Positions 36,451 to 48,440 are shown, counted from the stretch's first letter. The stretch: 61,367 bases of DNA from Polysphondylium violaceum (GCA_000277445.1 AJWJ01000080.1:1-61367), one strand, 5' to 3'. A program made the numbers and translations. Notes: generated from the sequence alone by a model not told the origin.

Positions 36451-36476
36451 CCCATCCCCCTCCCCCCTCCTACCCC
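36451..36476 (-). other. G-quadruplex-type tract (C-rich on the plus strand)
   Basis: On the minus strand the 26 bases contain G runs of 4, 2, 6, 5 and 3 separated by one or two bases, which satisfies the usual four-run G-quadruplex rule; the plus strand could form an i-motif. This is the most GC-rich stretch of spacer seen in the window. It lies about 440 bases upstream of the ERCC6L start. Confidence 0.6.
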
Positions 36477-36756
36477 ATCACATAATCTTATCAAACAAAT
36501 AATTAAAAAGATGAATGGGGATACTATTAATCATATATGACATGGATAAAACACAAAGTTTCTTTGTACTTTTATTTAATATAATGAGGTTGAATACAGT
36601 AAAATGCTATTATTCCTTAACTGATCATGATATACATATATTGCTTGTTAATTTAAGTTTACAGTAGGGAGGCTAATATATTATTGTTGCTAAGAACTAT
36701 ACAGTTATTACTGAATAAACTATAACAAGAGCTTATTTCCAAAAAGTATATGGAGC

Positions 36757-36765
36757 TTTCGCGCC
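36757..36765 (+). promoter_or_regulatory. E2F-like site upstream of ERCC6L
   Basis: TTTCGCGCC is a full match to the E2F consensus TTTSSCGC. It lies about 150 bases before the start codon of a mitotic helicase gene, a position and gene class expected for cell-cycle control. Occupancy is inferred. Confidence 0.6.
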
Positions 36766-36913
36766 ATTTTTTGAAAAAAATAAAAATAAAAAAAAAAGAA
36801 ATTTAAAATTACCAATCATCACTACCTGGAAAAACTCTCTCATTGATTTTATTATTATTTTGTTTATTGTTACAATTGTATTATATGTATATGTATATGC
36901 ATGTATTTAAAAG

Positions 36914-39024
36914 ATGATAAGAAGAAAACCAATACCACCTCAAAGAAGACAACCTGTAAAAGTTATTTCAGAATCTGAATCAGAGGAAGAGGAAGAATCA
37001 TCACAATCATCATCCTCTAGTGAAGAAGAGTTACCACCTCCTAAAGTTAAAACATTATCTAGAAAGATTTCGAAAAATCTTCATATCAATAATAATAATA
37101 GTAATGGTAAGAAAAGTATTAGCAAGAGTATAGTTATTGAGAGTGAAAGTGAAAGTGAAAGTGAAAGCGAGGAAGAAGAACAAGAGCAAGAGGAAGAAGT
37201 CGAGGAAGAGGAAGATCAAGAGCAAGAGGAAGAAGTCGAGGAAGAGAAAGAAGATGAAGAAGAATCTGAACAATCTGAAACTGAATCTGAAGAAGAGGTA
37301 AAGAAAAAACCAAAAAGAAGATTAATTAAACAATCAAAGAGAGTGGTTGTTTCAGAATCAGAATCTGAACAAGAGTCTGAAGAGGAAGAGGAATCTGAAC
37401 AAGAATCGGAAGAAGGATCAGTATATGACTCAAGCTCTGAAGAAGAACAATCCTCTGATTTTGAACAAAGAAAAAAGAAATCAACAAACAAATCAAATAG
37501 TAAACCATCTAAGTTAAAGTTTGATGATTCAGATACAGAAGAGGAAGAAGATAACAATAGTACAACAGGAAAGGAAGATATACTTGAAGATCAAAAGAAT
37601 GGATTTATTAAAAATGTAAACAAAAAACTCTATATCAATTCAACCAAAAGCAAACAAGGCAAAGAGTTTTCAATGAGACCCAATGTTTATGAAGGATTGT
37701 TTTGGTATCAAAGAGAGGGTATCAATTGGTTATGGAAGTTGTTTTGTAAAGGTGCTGGTGGTATATTGGGTGATGATATGGGTTTGGGTAAAACATTACA
37801 AATCGTTTCTTTTCTCCACTCTATGCATTCACAACATCACATTCAAAAGACATTGTTGGTAATGCCAGTATCATTGATTGAGCATTGGATCAAAGAGTTT
37901 GATAGATTGAAACCAAAGTTTTTAGTCAAGGTTTATCATGGCTCTTCTGTTAGAGACCGTGAAGATGGTCTTGAAGATATCAAAGATTTTGGTGGTGTTT
38001 GTATTACTACCTATGGCATGGTTAGTAGTAATCCAGCTAGTTTAAATACCCACAAACGTAAACAATTTGCTTGGGACTACATCATTTTGGATGAAGGCCA
38101 CAAGATCAAAGAGACCAAGACTAAAATAAGTAAAACGATTAGAGAGATCCCATCCACTTATAAAATCATTATGACTGGCACTGCTATTCAAAACAATCTT
38201 CGTGAGTTGTGGTCTCTTTTCGATTGGGTTTGTCAAGGAACTCTTTTAGGCACCATTAGACACTTTACTTCAAACTTTGAAAAGGCAATTTTAAAATCTC
38301 ATCATTCCGATAGTAGCCAGTCTGAAAAGAAAATAGGTTCGGCCATTGCTGAAAATTTACGTAATATCATCTCTCCTTATTTCCTTCGTAGAGAAAAAAA
38401 AGATGTATTCAACACCACAAATAAGAATAATGGCCGTGCTAATAATGATAAAGCATTACCAACCAATACTCTTTCAAATCCAATTGATCTAGATGCTGAT
38501 GCTGAAGATAAAGAGAATCTATTATCAAATAGTAATGTTCAAATTAGTTCAACTACTACTACAACCACTACAACAACATCATCATCAAAAGATATCGTTC
38601 AAGGTATTACAACTCAAAAGAATGATTTTGTAGTTTGGTCTAAAATGGCAGAACCACAAATTCAATTATACAAAACCTTTTTAGAATCAGAAGAAGTTAA
38701 AAATGCCTTAAACAAAACAGCATCACCTTTGGCGGCATTGACAGTGTTGAAAAAGATTTGTGATCATCCACTCTTGCTCAATCAAGAGATGATGACTTGT
38801 GATTTTGATGATATGAAAACTTTAATGAGTGCCTCTTCTCAAACAGACATTAAATCCATCATTAGAAACTCTGGCAAAATGCAAATCTTGTTTTATTTAC
38901 TTCAAAATTTAAAAACTGAAGGTCATAGAACTTTAATCTTTAGTCAATCTGTTAAAATGTTAAATTCTATTCAAAGTCTTTTAGAGAAATTTGTATGTTT
39001 ATTATTATTGTGTAATTAATTATA

Positions 39025-39069
<45 letters not shown>

Positions 39070-39756
39070 CATACATATTAACTCGTTTACAATTATCTTA
39101 GGACTATCAATATCTTAGAATTGATGGTTCTATCAATAATACCAAAGAAAGACAAAGAAGAATTGATTTGTTTAATCAAGATACTTCTTATTTTTGCTTT
39201 TTATTAACAATTCAAGTAGGTGCTTTGGGTATTAATTTAACAAGTGCTGATAGAGTCATTATTTGTAAGTATTTGTAAATCTTGGTGTTTGTATTTTAAA
39301 AAAGATTATTAACAATATTTATTATTATTATTAAAATTAGTTGATCCATCTTGGAATACTGTTGATAATCAAGCTGTTGATAGAGTATATAGAATTGGTC
39401 AAAAAAGAGATGTTGTAGTTTATAGATTAATCACTTGCGGTACAATGTTTGTATTTTTTTAAATTTATTACATCTATTTTATTTATCTTATTAATATCTA
39501 TATAATAGTGAAGAAAAGATTTATAGAAAACAGGTATTTAAAGGATCACTGATGAAGACAATGTTGGATCAATCTCAAGGTCAACATAGATATTTTTCCC
39601 ATTCAGAGCTTCGTGAATTATTTACTTTGGGTGATACAAATGTATCGAATACTCAAATTCAATTAGAATCTCTTCATTCTAGTCGTAGAAAAACTACTCC
39701 TGAACTTGAAAATCATCTAAAATTTATTTCCAAAGTTAGTAAGTATTATAATTATA

Positions 39757-39819
<63 letters not shown>

Positions 39820-40813
39820 TCAATATTAACATACATACCATTATAAATTAGAAATGATTTTTGGTGTTAGTGATCATGATTTATTATTCTCTGAACAAGT
39901 ACATGCCGATCATAATGAACAAGATTTACAAGAATTACTTGAAAAAGGTATTGAGAATGTAAATCAAACAAAACCATCTCGTCGTAGTCGTAGAAAGAAT
40001 GATGACAACAATGATAACAATAACAAAACACCTTCAAAGAGACCAACTAAAAAGATGGGTGTTACTATTATAAGTGATACTGTATGTATACAACAATTAC
40101 ACTATAGATATAAATTTATAAATACTTTGATTTCTAATTATTTATTATTAAAAAAATAGCCAAAGAAAACTCAATCTCAAGGTAAAAAGTTTATTTATCT
40201 CGATGGTGAAAGTGAGCATTATGAAGAAGATTTACAAGTTATTGATGATAATGAAATCAATCCTATTAGTAGTGATGATGATGATGATAATGCAAGATCT
40301 GTATCACCACCACCACCCCCAATGAGTAAAGTACCATCTCTTAGTGCACCTTTATTCAATTTTGAAACACCTAAAAAGGATACCAAATCTACTGATCTCT
40401 CAATGACAGAATCTCCAATTGTTGATCTTGTTTCACCAGTTAAACAAGTTTTATCACCAGAACCTCAACCTACTAAACACAAGTTATCAGAATTAACAAT
40501 TGGTGCTAAAAGAAAAGGTAGAGATCCAATTCAAATTGAACTCGATGAAGATGATATTGTTGAAAACAAAAAAGATGCTGTTGATGTTGATCAATCAACA
40601 ACAAATGATAAATCTTTTGATTACAAAGAAAGAAGTCATTCAAATAGAGATATTACTCAACAATTTAATCAACTTTTGGATAAAGCAAAACAAGTTGAAG
40701 GTAAAGATCAAACTTCTTTTTTCAACTATCTATTAGACGCTTTAGATTTAGTTGGTGATGATCCAATGTTGGAAAAATTTATTCAAAATAAATATAAAGA
40801 ATCCAAAATGTAA
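36914..40813 (+). CDS. ercc6l: ERCC6L/PICH-type SNF2 DNA translocase
   Basis: Six exons: 36914-38992, 39102-39264, 39341-39446, 39509-39738, 39852-40081 and 40160-40813; the product is 1153 residues. After an acidic Ser/Glu-rich N-terminus (~1-230) comes the SNF2 motor: motif [13 protein letters not shown], motif II DEGH, motif [12 protein letters not shown], then the C-terminal lobe with [27 protein letters not shown] and [23 protein letters not shown]-specific blocks include [29 protein letters not shown] and [20 protein letters not shown] coats ultrafine DNA bridges between separating chromosomes in anaphase. The DEGH box replaces DEAH. A C-terminal unstructured part follows. Splicing matches the human protein closely, so I rank it above generic RAD26/CSB. 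Confidence 0.95.
39026..39066. repeat. (TC)n dinucleotide repeat in ERCC6L intron 1
   Basis: About 20 TC units lie inside intron 38993-39101, forming a polypyrimidine strand on the coding side well before the acceptor. Confidence 0.95.
39757..39820. repeat. (ATT)n repeat in ERCC6L intron 4
   Basis: About 21 ATT units fill the 113-bp intron 39739-39851. Without splicing it would read as a run of Tyr codons. Confidence 0.95.
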
Positions 40814-40871
40814 TGTAGCTTAAGTGAAAATTTACATTTCTGGATTTGATGCTTTGTATGTTAATAATTAA

Positions 40872-42705
40872 TTATTGACTTGATGATAATTCTACTTCTT
40901 CTTCTTCTTCTTGTTCTTGTTCTTGTTCAATTTGTTTTTGTTCAACTTGTTTATCTTCAATTTGTTCTTCATGATTTGCTTCATTTTCTTCTTTTTGTTC
41001 TTCATTTGCCTCTTCCTCTTGTTCTTCTTGTTGTTCAACTTGTTTATCATCTGATTTTGGAGTAATTGGATTATCCAAAACATTCTTTGGTTCAACTTTT
41101 TTTGGTGAATCTTTTTCAATTCTTTGAATTAATTGTTGAACTTTTGAAAGACCACTTTCATTTTCATCCTCTTGCTCTTCTTGAATAGCTTCTTTATTAC
41201 TTTGACCCATTTCATAATTCTCCAAAATAGTAGAGTTTTCCAAGTTACTTTCAACGGAATCATTTAAACTTGGTTCTTGGGCAATAGATTCAACATTATC
41301 TTTTCCTTTTGTTTTTTTCTTTTGTTTTTTAACTGGAGTTTTCTTTACACTTTCAACTGGTTGATTCATATCTCTGATTGGACCAAACTTTTCCATCTTT
41401 AACTTTGTTTTCTTTATCTTTTTCTTTAAAATATCAGAATCGGGTCTATTTTTAAGTGCATCTTGATAAGAATCTAAAGCATCTTGATATCTACCTAATG
41501 AATATAATGAATTTCCTTTGGCATAACGTGGCTAATAAAATTTTAAAAAAAAAACATTAATATATAAAGATCAATATTAGTCTATCTATTGATAAAAATA
41601 ATACATACTAAATAAAAATGATGACCATATTTGTTTTCAATTTGAATAGCCATTTCACTATCTGATAGAGCCTCTAAATATTTCTTTAATTTGATAAAGC
41701 ACATAGATCTATTTGAATACAAGATATTGTTTTCTTGATCAATATTGATAGATTCTGTATAGAGTTGAATGGCTTCATCATATTGTTTTGATTTGTAAGC
41801 ATCATTTGCTAATCTAAATAAATCTTTTGCCTCCTTATTATTCAAATCGATGAGCTCCTGAAGCAATGTTAACATATCTTCAAATTCATTACATTGTTGA
41901 ATAGTGATTGCATTTTCAAGACAAGTTTTTGATTCTTTAAATTTATGAATACCCAAATAGGCGGTTGACATTCTTGCATAAGCTTTTGATAATAACTGAT
42001 CTATTTCAGACATATCTTCGCCATCATCCAATTCATTTCTCTTTTTATTTGCCATTTCTAATGTAACTTTACATTCTTTAATAGCATTTGAAAATAATCC
42101 TGATGAATTATATACAGCTAATTTTTTTTATTATTTTTAATCATATTAGTATAAATAAATAATAATTATATATATATTAAATAATACCAACCTGCTTTGG
42201 ATAAATGAATTTCAATATTATCAGAATTGATTTCAAGTGCTTGAGAAAAATAATCTAATGCTTGTTCATAGTTTTTATTCCATAATTCAATATTACCTTT
42301 TTCTTGAAAATCGATATCTGATTTTTTCTTTATTGTTGATTCTTTTGGAGTTGAAATTTCATTACTGCTTATAATATCATTGTTATTGATTTCATTTTCA
42401 GAGGTGGCGTTAGTGGGAACGATGGTATTTGTTGAAATTGATTCTTTTTCATTTTTTGTTTTCTTTGCAGATGGTGGAGAAGATTCTTTTTGATCTTTTG
42501 AAGATTTTTTTGAAAAGAATTTTGAAAACATTGATTGTTTTTCATTGTTGGTAGTTGAAGACGATGCTTGTTCATTACTATTAACTACTACTGATTCTTT
42601 AGAAGATGATGGAGTCGAAGATGATGAAGAAGGTTTATCATCATGTTGTTGTTCTGACTCAATATTACCATTAGGTATTGTAGGTGGGATTGATGTCTTT
42701 ATCAT
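40872..42705 (-). CDS. TPR-repeat protein, possible co-chaperone
   Basis: Three exons, 42192-42705, 41609-42117 and 40872-41531, encode 560 residues. TPR motifs occur around 145-180 (EKGNIELWNKNYEQALDYFS then QALEI), 260-340 (AYKSKQYDEAIQLYTESINI, NILYSNRSMCFIKLKKYLEA) and 345-385 (YAKGNSLYSLGRYQDALDSY). The N-terminus is Ser-rich with a basic patch (FSKFFSKKSSK). The C-terminus is a long Glu/Gln-rich stretch, probably helical or disordered. TPR arrays of this STI1-like type dock Hsp70/Hsp90 tails, but I cannot see a clear carboxylate-clamp assignment, so the role is open. The stop lies 58 bases from that of ERCC6L (convergent). Confidence 0.8.
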
Positions 42706-43680
42706 TTTGGCATATATATAGGTGTAATGAGTGTTTAGTTTTACAAATTATTATCTTTATCTCTATCTCTATAGATATTACTCTTTTAAACAATAATAGT
42801 AATAATAATAAATGAATATAATGATAATAATTCATTGAGACATGGATATTTTCTCTTATTTTTTTTTTTTTTTTTTTTCACACACCACACCCTTTTTTAA
42901 TTATTTGTTCATATTGATAGAAATAGAAAAGTTTTCTATTCATTGTGAAAAAAATAAAAGAAATTTTTCAACTCTTATCCTTTTTTGAATGTGTGTTGAT
43001 GTGTGTGAGGGGGGGGTTAGTTGGTATGAGAGTGTTGTTTTTTCTTTTTCGAAAAAGGGGAAAGGAGTGTGCTTTGCTTATATTAAGTTATTTGTTTTCG
43101 AGTTTATTATCTCTCTTTCCGAGTTTTATTTTTATTATTCAAGAAAGAGTGTTGTACATGCCCATTGGTGAGAGTGCACCTCTTCAATTTTCGATCTTAA
43201 ATTAGAATGGGACTTTAGGGATGAAAAATATCTATAAAGATTTGATTTTTGGGGCTTTCAAAAAAAATGTGACTTGGTATTGTGAAAATTTTTTTTTTTG
43301 ATTTTTTTCTTTTTTTTTTTTTTTTTTTTTCATGAGAGACATACATAGATAATTATTGGTGGTTTTAGATATATTTGTATAGATATATATATAAAAATAG
43401 ATTGTATTATAAAATTAAATACTATCAATGGTTTTAAATGCATTACTTAACACTATATATTGGTAAATAACTGAATTATAATCACTATCAATACTATTAG
43501 TGTTTTGTGTGTATTTGTGTTTAAGAAATCAAAAATTATTGAATAATATCATCTCATCTCATCTCACACACACACATACACACACATATATACAATATCA
43601 ATCATCAAAGTAGTTCTTATATCTCTATCTATATTTATATATCTAAATATCTCTACTATTTATCAATCAAATCAATCATT
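42706..43680. promoter_or_regulatory. divergent intergenic region between TPR and ABHD13 genes
   Basis: About 1 kb with T runs, a G8 run at about 43009-43016, and CTCATCTCATCTCACACACA near 43550-43580 just before the ABHD13 start. Short open frames between 42945 and 43205 overlap T/G-rich sequence and do not look coding. Confidence 0.5.
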
Positions 43681-44721
43681 ATGATCGATAGAAATACTAA
43701 AACTATGAAATATCTTTATAGGGGTGGTATTATAGCAGCTACTGGTTTAGCATGTATATTATCATTAATCTATGTTGGTCAAGAAAGACTTTTATATTTT
43801 CCTGATACTACACATCTTTTAAGTCCCTATATTTACAAATTTGACGATAATAGTTATGAAGAAATATTTCTAACTACATCTGATGGTATTAAAATACAAG
43901 TTTGGTTCTTTAAACAACCAAATTCAAAAACTGTTCCAACTCTTTTATTTTGTCATTCAAATGCAGGAAGTAAATAAAAATTACATATACATAGCGTACC
44001 ACTATTATATTATACTAATATTATTTATTTATTAAAGATCTTAGTCATAGATTAGAAAATATTAGACAACTCTATGATAAAGTACAATGTAATATATTAA
44101 TTCTTTCATATAGAGGTTATGGAAAAAGTCAAGGTACTCCAAATGAACAAGGTTTAAAGTTGGATGTTGATGCTTGTATGGAATGGTTATTAAATGAACC
44201 ATCTATTGATCCTACTAAAATCATTGCATTTGGTAGATCACTTGGTGGTGCTGTAGCTGTTGATGGAACTGCTAGACATTCTAAAAATGTATTTAACAAT
44301 TAAATTTTAATCTCCCTATCATCATCATCATCGTCATCATCGTCATCATCCATCATATACTAATCACATTTAAACAATACAATGATAGATTAAAGCATTA
44401 ATATTAGAAAATACATTTGCATCAATTCCAGAAATGGTCGATGTTGTATTACCACAGTTAAAGCTTTTTAAATGGTTTTGTAGAAATAATTGGAATAGTG
44501 CCATTACAATTAGAGAACTTACATGTCCTATTTTATTCTTGTCTGCTTTAAACGATGAATTAGTACCCGCATCTCATATGAAAACATTGGAAAAACAAGC
44601 ATATCAATGTAGAAAGAAAACAATCATTTTCGAAGAAGGTCAACACATGACATTGATGCGTCAAGAAAATTATTATGATTATATCAAAGAGTTTATGATT
44701 AGCGTATTTGGTGATTGGTAA
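43681..44721 (+). CDS. abhd13: ABHD13/BEM46-type alpha/beta hydrolase
   Basis: Three exons, 43681-43969, 44038-44288 and 44389-44721, give 290 residues. A transmembrane anchor lies at ~15-34 (GGIIAATGLACILSLIYVGQ), followed by ERLLYFPD, a hallmark of the family. The catalytic serine is in FGRSLGGAVAV, the acid in LNDELVP and the histidine in EEGQHMTL; an oxyanion-type FCHSNAGSN block is formed across the first splice. ABHD13 is a membrane-bound serine hydrolase; depalmitoylase activity has been reported for relatives. Length and domain order match the human protein (337), apart from a shorter C-terminus. Confidence 0.92.
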
Positions 44722-44960
44722 AGAAATATAAACTTTAATAATAATATAGCTTTACTCCTCTCACCCTCTTATTCTTTTTTTCTTTTCCCCTATATTTATT
44801 ATCTCATTGTGTATAAATATATTATTCCACTGATAAATGTGTTTGTAGTAGTGGGGGGTGTGTGTTTTATCTCCATCCCCCCAAAACACTAAAAATAAAA
44901 ATTTCTTTGACAAAAAAAAAAAAAACAAGGAGTTTTTATTTTGAATCTCTACATAAATCA

Positions 44961-45969
44961 ATGACTTATCAGGGTAAAAAAATCCAACAATTCAATGAAC
45001 AATATTTGGAAGAAAATGACAGTAGTAACGATGAAGATGAAGATGAGGATGAGGAAGAGGAGGAGGACAATGAACAGTACAAGAGCTTAATGTCTATTGA
45101 AAATTTGTTAAATTATTTCTACGATGGTATACCGCCAACAGAGAATACAGACTTATTTCTACAAATGGTTACCGATCCTGAAAAAAGAAAATATGTAAAA
45201 AGAAATGTTAGTTTTGGTGGGTTTCAAATATTTAGAAAAGTAGGAAAGAAAGATGTCATTGTATTTGATCATGAAACAAATCAATCGGTTTTTCCTTCAA
45301 AAAGAAAACCTATTGTTAAACTAAAACAAGAGGAAAAAAAAGAGGAAGAAGAAGAAGAAGATGACGGATCTATTAATAATAATAACAGCGATATTACTAT
45401 TAGTATTATTCGTAAAAATGATAATTATGGTGATAGTAGTGCATCACCGATACATGAACAAGAAGAACAAGGTGAAGAACAAGATGAAGAAGATGAAGAA
45501 AATAGTATTGAACAGGTACAACAACAACAACAACAAGACCAAGAAACTAATGAAGATAAAAACAATTCTCCATCCAAACAGGAAACAACAGTTGATAGTA
45601 AAAATGTTTATAGATCACCTAAAAACAACATAAGTGACAATAATAATATAACTCTATCACCTTCTCATAAAATAATAGGTTCGACTAGCCCTCAACAAAA
45701 AGAACAAAAAGTAATAGAAGTCATAGAAGATGTAGAAGAGGTTGAAAATATAGGCTATAATAAAAATTCTTATAATAATAATAATCATAATGCTCAGAGT
45801 AATACAAACCCTACAATACAATCACCATTAGATAAATGGCAGAAACAATATCGACGTAAACAACATTCACCAAAACCTAATGAAAGGTATAATTATAATA
45901 AGTTTGATATTGAAGGCATCGTGAATCATAGTTATAATAATACTTCATTATTTATTGATTTAGATGATG

Positions 45970-46061
<92 letters not shown>

Positions 46062-47578
46062 TCAATCAAAAGAAAGTTAGATAGTGACAATAGTCCCCAA
46101 CCAAAGTTTTTAAAGTTGGATCAACAATCATCGCATATGAATCCAATAAATCTTGATGATGATGATGATGATGATGATATTGATGTTGATGACATCAGTA
46201 ATGAAACTACGATAGAGAAAAACACATCACCACCGAGTTCTTTTTTTAAAAACAAGAATAGTAAGAAAAGCAATGCAGTACCTAGTCGTACAAATCATGA
46301 AACTATAGATGTTGATATGGATGATATAGATATAGAAATAGGAATAGGAATATCTAATGATATAGATATGAATAATAATAATGAGTCATTATCAAGAAGT
46401 AAATCTACCCAAACAGAAAAGGATCAAATACCAACTACCACACCAATAGAAAAGACAACAACAACAACAACAACAATTACAAAGAAACCAGTTGGAAGGC
46501 CTAAAAAATCAACTGAAGTTCCTAAATTAACAAATAAGCTTTCTCCTCCTACTACCCCTACTCCTACTACTACACCATTAAGGCCAAAAAGGACAACCTT
46601 TACCGAAGCAATAACAAAAGGATTAACACAAATAGAATCTGCCAAAACATCAATAAAAACACCGACAAAGCCACACACAAGGTCAATGGAGCCCACAAAA
46701 ACAACAACAAATACGCCAATAAAAACACCGACAAAACCACACACAAGATCAATAGAACCAACAACAACAACAACAACAACAACAACAAAAACAAATACAC
46801 CAATAAAAACGCAAAATAAAACACAAAAAGACTCTCCCATAAGAAGAGCTAATGCACTAATAACAGCAGCAATGGATTCACCCAAGGTACTATCTCCTAT
46901 AAGAAGAGCATACTCACCACCAATAAAAATACCTTTAAAAAAAAAGAAAGTTCAACACCAAAAACTACAACAACTACAAGAGCAACAACTTTACAACCAT
47001 CAGTGCCACCTCTATCAACTATAAAGAATAAAAAAGTAAAAACAGTAAAACAACTCGAAGTACCATCATTGGTATTATCTAAAAAAAAGATATTTGTTAG
47101 TCCATCGATTAAAAAAGCACTACCCCCTCGTGTTGGCGATAGAGTGGAATGTAAATCATTAAAACAAGATTATCGCAATGCATGGTTTCCTGGTAAAGTT
47201 GTCAAAGTACTTTCAAATACCATGTATAAAATCCAATATGATGAGTAAGTGGTCATATTTTCTATTCTTGCCTTTTATTTAGTTTACTAATATGAAGTAA
47301 CTCTTAATTACTATGACTATAGAGGAAAAGAATATGAAGTATTACCTATAACAAGATTGAACCCATCTGATGATTCTCAACTGGAAGAAATTCAAAAAGT
47401 AACAAAAAATAGTTACTATATTGCTAAAATGAATGGTTTTTTCTATAATGTAAAGGTTTTAAAAACCACCAAAGACAAAATATTGGTTGATTTTTTAGAT
47501 TTTAATTTTAAAAGGCATGTGGAAAAATCTGACCTTTTTGAATTTACTACGTACCTTAAAATTCCCCTATCAAAATAA
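44961..47578 (+). CDS. Tandem-Tudor, AT-hook chromatin protein with an apparent frame break
   Basis: The ATG at 44961 starts MTYQGKKIQQFNEQYLEEND. The N-terminal part has a compact region of unknown type (LLNYFYDGIPPTENTDLF, GGFQIFRKVGKKDVIVFDHE), then low complexity with a long Asn run, an AT-hook (KKPVGRPKK) and Thr/Pro/Lys repeats. At an A9 run (46937-46945) the frame must shift to continue into sensible sequence (STPKTTTTTRATTLQPSVPP). Exon ends are 47244/47323 and the stop is at 47578. The C-terminus holds two Tudor-like barrels: PRVGDRVECK...NAWFPGKVVKV...YKIQYDEGKEYEVLPITRL and YYIAKMNGFFYNVKVLKTTK. This recalls the tandem Tudor of 53BP1/Crb2, which reads methyl-lysine on histone H4; that parallel is an inference. 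A read or assembly indel is the likeliest cause of the shift. Confidence 0.7.
45970..46061. repeat. (AAT)n repeat coding a polyasparagine run
   Basis: About 30 AAT codons in a row within the Tudor protein gene give one Asn run, in a linker away from the recognisable domains. Confidence 0.95.
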
Positions 47579-47703
47579 AAATTTAATATTTGTACAAATT
47601 TCTCGGAAATTATATATATCTATTGTTTAACAAATTTGATCTAATGGATTTTTTTCGTTTTTTTATTTTTTTTTTTTTTTTCTATCATTTATTTCATTCT
47701 CAT

Positions 47704-48353
47704 ATGAATACACAGAAAATGAATACCAATATCTATAGTCTTGATAGAGAAGCTTGGGCATCTAGAGAACCATTAGTACCTTCATCTATTAGTCAACATA
47801 AATTTATTCAAGAAATAATTGAAAGAAAATCAGATGATGATCTTTTAGAAATACCAATTAGAACCATAGGGGTATTACTGCACTATGATTTTGATAATAA
47901 TTTCGCATTCATTAAACATAAAGATTACTGTTTATATGTAGATACTATAAATTTTAAATCACAAATTCCTCATCAAATTGGTATCTTTTATCAATTTATT
48001 GGTGAATTAATTCAACCCATTGTATGTGATTCCATTACTTTAAATTTAATATATGACTAATAAATTAAAATGATATTTAGGGAAGGCAAGCAATTGTGAT
48101 TAAAGAAAAACCTAAAGAATTAATTGAGAGCTTGACAACAACAAATATAGAATCAAAATTAATTTTAAAAGCTAGAGTTTATAAAAGTATGGAAGGTTTA
48201 GACGATTTATTATACCAAGAAATAGTTGAACTAAAAAGAAAAGATCACATTTTTAGTAAAAATAATGATGATGATGATAGTATTGATAATGATGTTGATG
48301 AAAATATTAAAATAGATAATGATAATTATCAAGAATTGGATAAACATTTGTAA
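47704..48353 (+). CDS. ten1: TEN1-like subunit of the CST telomere complex
   Basis: Two exons, 47704-48021 and 48081-48353, encode 196 residues. I chose the ATG at 47704 because an upstream in-frame ATG at 47644 would add a Phe-rich string read from a T run. The core has one OB-fold: LEIPIRTIGVLLHYDFDNNF, KHKDYCLYVDTINF and HQIGIFYQFIGELIQ, then LKARVYKSMEGLDDLLYQEI after the splice. The order and wording follow human TEN1 (LRTFGRLCLYD, VGSLYIVLGELQ, VKARVLTCVEGMNLPLLEQAI). TEN1 binds STN1 within CTC1-STN1-TEN1, which protects telomeres and fills in the lagging strand. An acidic Asn/Asp tail is added. It starts 125 bases after the Tudor gene, same strand. Confidence 0.75.
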
Positions 48354-48440
48354 AATAATAAAGTAAATAAATAAAAGCATTTAAATATATTTAGAGTGAA
48401 AAAAATAAATCTTTTACAAGATTATATTTAATTAGATTAT

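Larger units (their letters stand above)
35609..36913. promoter_or_regulatory. intergenic region before ERCC6L with TG, CA and C-rich tracts
   Basis: It holds a TGTG-rich block (about 36065-36120), a purine-rich GAAAGAAGGAAAG stretch (36119-36155), CACACCACACAC (36434-36446), the G-quadruplex-type C tract at 36451-36476 and an E2F-like site at 36757. No believable coding frame is present. Confidence 0.5.

Noticed and set aside
40880-41065. Leu/Val-rich frame opposite the TPR gene's acidic tail
   Set aside because: It is a mirror of GAA/CAA codons on the other strand; many such Leu-, Ser- or Phe-rich shadow frames occur opposite low-complexity coding DNA in this window.
42945-43205. Overlapping frames MKKIKEIFQLLSFFECVLMC and a second one in another frame
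   Set aside because: They sit in the divergent promoter between two genes, are T/G-driven and match nothing recognisable.
47644-47703. Upstream in-frame ATG extending the TEN1-like protein by 20 residues
   Set aside because: The added residues are a Phe string read from a T run, typical of untranslated leader; the ATG at 47704 begins normal sequence.
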